A DNA stretch of 64,000 nucleotides from Candidatus Brevifilum fermentans (GTDB lineage: Bacteria > Chloroflexota > Anaerolineae > Anaerolineales > Villigracilaceae): positions 1-64,000 of the forward strand of contig CAMCQT010000006.1 of assembly GCA_945877125.1 (NCBI GenBank). Reading direction: 5' to 3'. The notes under the pieces were generated by a model, which was given only the letters and a program-made list of their open reading frames with translations, was not told where the DNA came from and made no database searches. Both the position numbers and the translations under genes were made by a program. This document shows, in pieces, positions 63,061 to 64,000 of this stretch; the stretch's first letter is position 1, and each line of letters begins with the position of its first letter.

Positions 63061-64000
63061 ATGCCTCTTCTAAAACCATCCACTCCTCCAAAGAAAAATA
63101 CAGCTCCGGCTGGCAAAACTTTCTCCCCTAAAAAAGGAGACTCGTCGCATGGCAAATCTGCGCCAAAGGGCAAGCCGCACCATCAGCCTCCACCGCCGCC
63201 CGCGTCACCCGCTCTTTCATTTTGGGATCATCTTTCCGCTGAGCGCAAACTTGATGTAGTCGGCATTATCCTCGCATTCATTGGCATCATTATAATTTTG
63301 GGACTTGTCTCCGCAAACCGCTCCGCCATTGTTGGCGGCGCAATTTTTTTCATCTCACAAGTTTTTGGCTGGGGAGTTTACATCCTGCCGCTTGGATTGC
63401 TAATCTTTGGGCTGTGGCTCGTCTTCCGCAAGATCGAACGCATCCCCTCTCTTTCCGCTGAGCGCGTTATCGGCAGCATTATTCTCTTTTTGTGGCTGCT
63501 CACCGTTTTACATTCAGTCGTCGCCACAGCCGAAACCGCTGAAATGATCGCCCTCACAGGCGCAGGCGGCGGCGCAATTGGCGGACTTTTCCAACGCATG
63601 CTCTGGTTTGGACTCGGCAGCGGCGGCGCATTCGTTGCCCTCTTTGCCTGGCTGATTATCGGCATCGCAGTTTTATTAGACAAGCCAGTGCGGGATTTAT
63701 TCCTCTGGCTTATGCCGATCATGACCTTGATTCGCAAGTGGCTGAATAAGCCCATCGCGCCTCAATCCACGCCCGAACTTGATTCCGTTTCGATAGAAGA
63801 TTTCACGCCGATAGATCCCTCCGCCGTGTTGCCCGTCGTTCCAGTAGGCGGTGTTCAACCCACGCGCACCACCAGCGGACCGTCCGTCATCAACTGGGTA
63901 TTGCCGCAAGTCGGCGACATTCTTGACTCAGGCAACGCGCCCACCATCAACGAAGAATTTATTCAACAACGCGCACGCCTGATCGAAGAAACACTCGCAT
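63061..64000 (+). CDS. ftsK: DNA translocase FtsK/SpoIIIE, N-terminal part (runs off the window)
   Basis: The first 313 codons, open to the end of the window. A 58-residue Lys/Pro/Ser-rich start is followed by four hydrophobic helices (DVVGIILAFIGIIIILGLVS; WGVYILPLGLLIFGLWLVF; VIGSIILFLWLLTVL; AFVALFAWLIIGIAVLL), the usual FtsK membrane domain. Then a linker and WVLPQVGDILDSGNAPTINE, with EFIQQRARLIEETLA, the start of the FtsK alpha domain. The motor domain lies beyond the window. FtsK pumps DNA for chromosome segregation at division. Divergent from rnz. Confidence 0.93.
   Translation, partial: MPLLKPSTPPKKNTAPAGKTFSPKKGDSSHGKSAPKGKPHHQPPPPPASPALSFWDHLSAERKLDVVGIILAFIGIIIILGLVSANRSAIVGGAIFFISQVFGWGVYILPLGLLIFGLWLVFRKIERIPSLSAERVIGSIILFLWLLTVLHSVVATAETAEMIALTGAGGGAIGGLFQRMLWFGLGSGGAFVALFAWLIIGIAVLLDKPVRDLFLWLMPIMTLIRKWLNKPIAPQSTPELDSVSIEDFTPIDPSAVLPVVPVGGVQPTRTTSGPSVINWVLPQVGDILDSGNAPTINEEFIQQRARLIEETLA

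Overview
The window looks like a chromosomal stretch of a Gram-positive-type (single-membrane) Chloroflexota bacterium, most likely class Anaerolineae. This is inferred from the gene set: a Usp-GpgS fusion with GH13/GH63-like enzymes for glucosylglycerate-type solutes, a DUF3090/SCO1664 pair, Thr/Pro-linker lipoproteins, sortase-domain surface proteins, PII-like c-di-AMP receptors and a split-type acyl-CoA mutase. Base composition is roughly balanced and intergenic spaces are full of palindromic repeat families.

Layout. 0-9.3 kb is an accessory, defence-type region starting at tRNA-Ser: a small relic ORF, a GxxExxY (PDDEXK_3) gene embedded in palindromic repeats, an LRR-Roc-COR protein, a HEAT-like protein, a rearrangement scar joining a truncated lipoprotein to a truncated PBP copy, a retron (ncRNA plus RT with a frameshifted C-terminal TOPRIM-like part) and a BrnT/BrnA toxin-antitoxin pair. 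9.3-17 kb is mostly housekeeping: TPR/zinc-ribbon protein, folP, tRNA-Val with a duplicated tail, an LCP protein lying between direct repeats, an SDR and a GNAT protein.

17.4-30 kb, almost wholly on the minus strand, reads as an ion/osmotic adaptation block: two PII-like c-di-AMP receptors, an ArsB/NhaD-type transporter, a CBS protein, a CaCA antiporter, then Usp-GpgS, two GT4 glycosyltransferases, a GH13_18 phosphorylase and a GH63-like hydrolase. 30-36 kb holds a MaoC dehydratase, an active class A PBP and a GPH symporter.

36-42 kb is a surface module: a sortase read through two tandem c-di-GMP-I (GEMM) riboswitches, and, divergently, a small HTH-like gene followed by a 1,368-residue cadherin/Ig-repeat protein that ends in its own sortase domain. 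42-58 kb is metabolic and housekeeping: acyl-CoA mutase, DUF3090/SCO1664, two tandem homoserine dehydrogenases, tmRNA, two related lipoproteins, dnaK, an ApbE/ferric-reductase-like operon, ssb, panC and an alpha/beta hydrolase. 58-64 kb carries a PBP1A-like protein whose catalytic motifs are all degenerate (the parent of the truncated copy at 6 kb), pfkA, rnz and the start of ftsK.

The most notable points are the retron with a split RT-TOPRIM gene, the tandem riboswitch-sortase-adhesin locus, the catalytically dead PBP with its partial duplicate, and the dense c-di-AMP/ion/compatible-solute neighbourhood. All family assignments are from reading motifs by eye; no database search was run.
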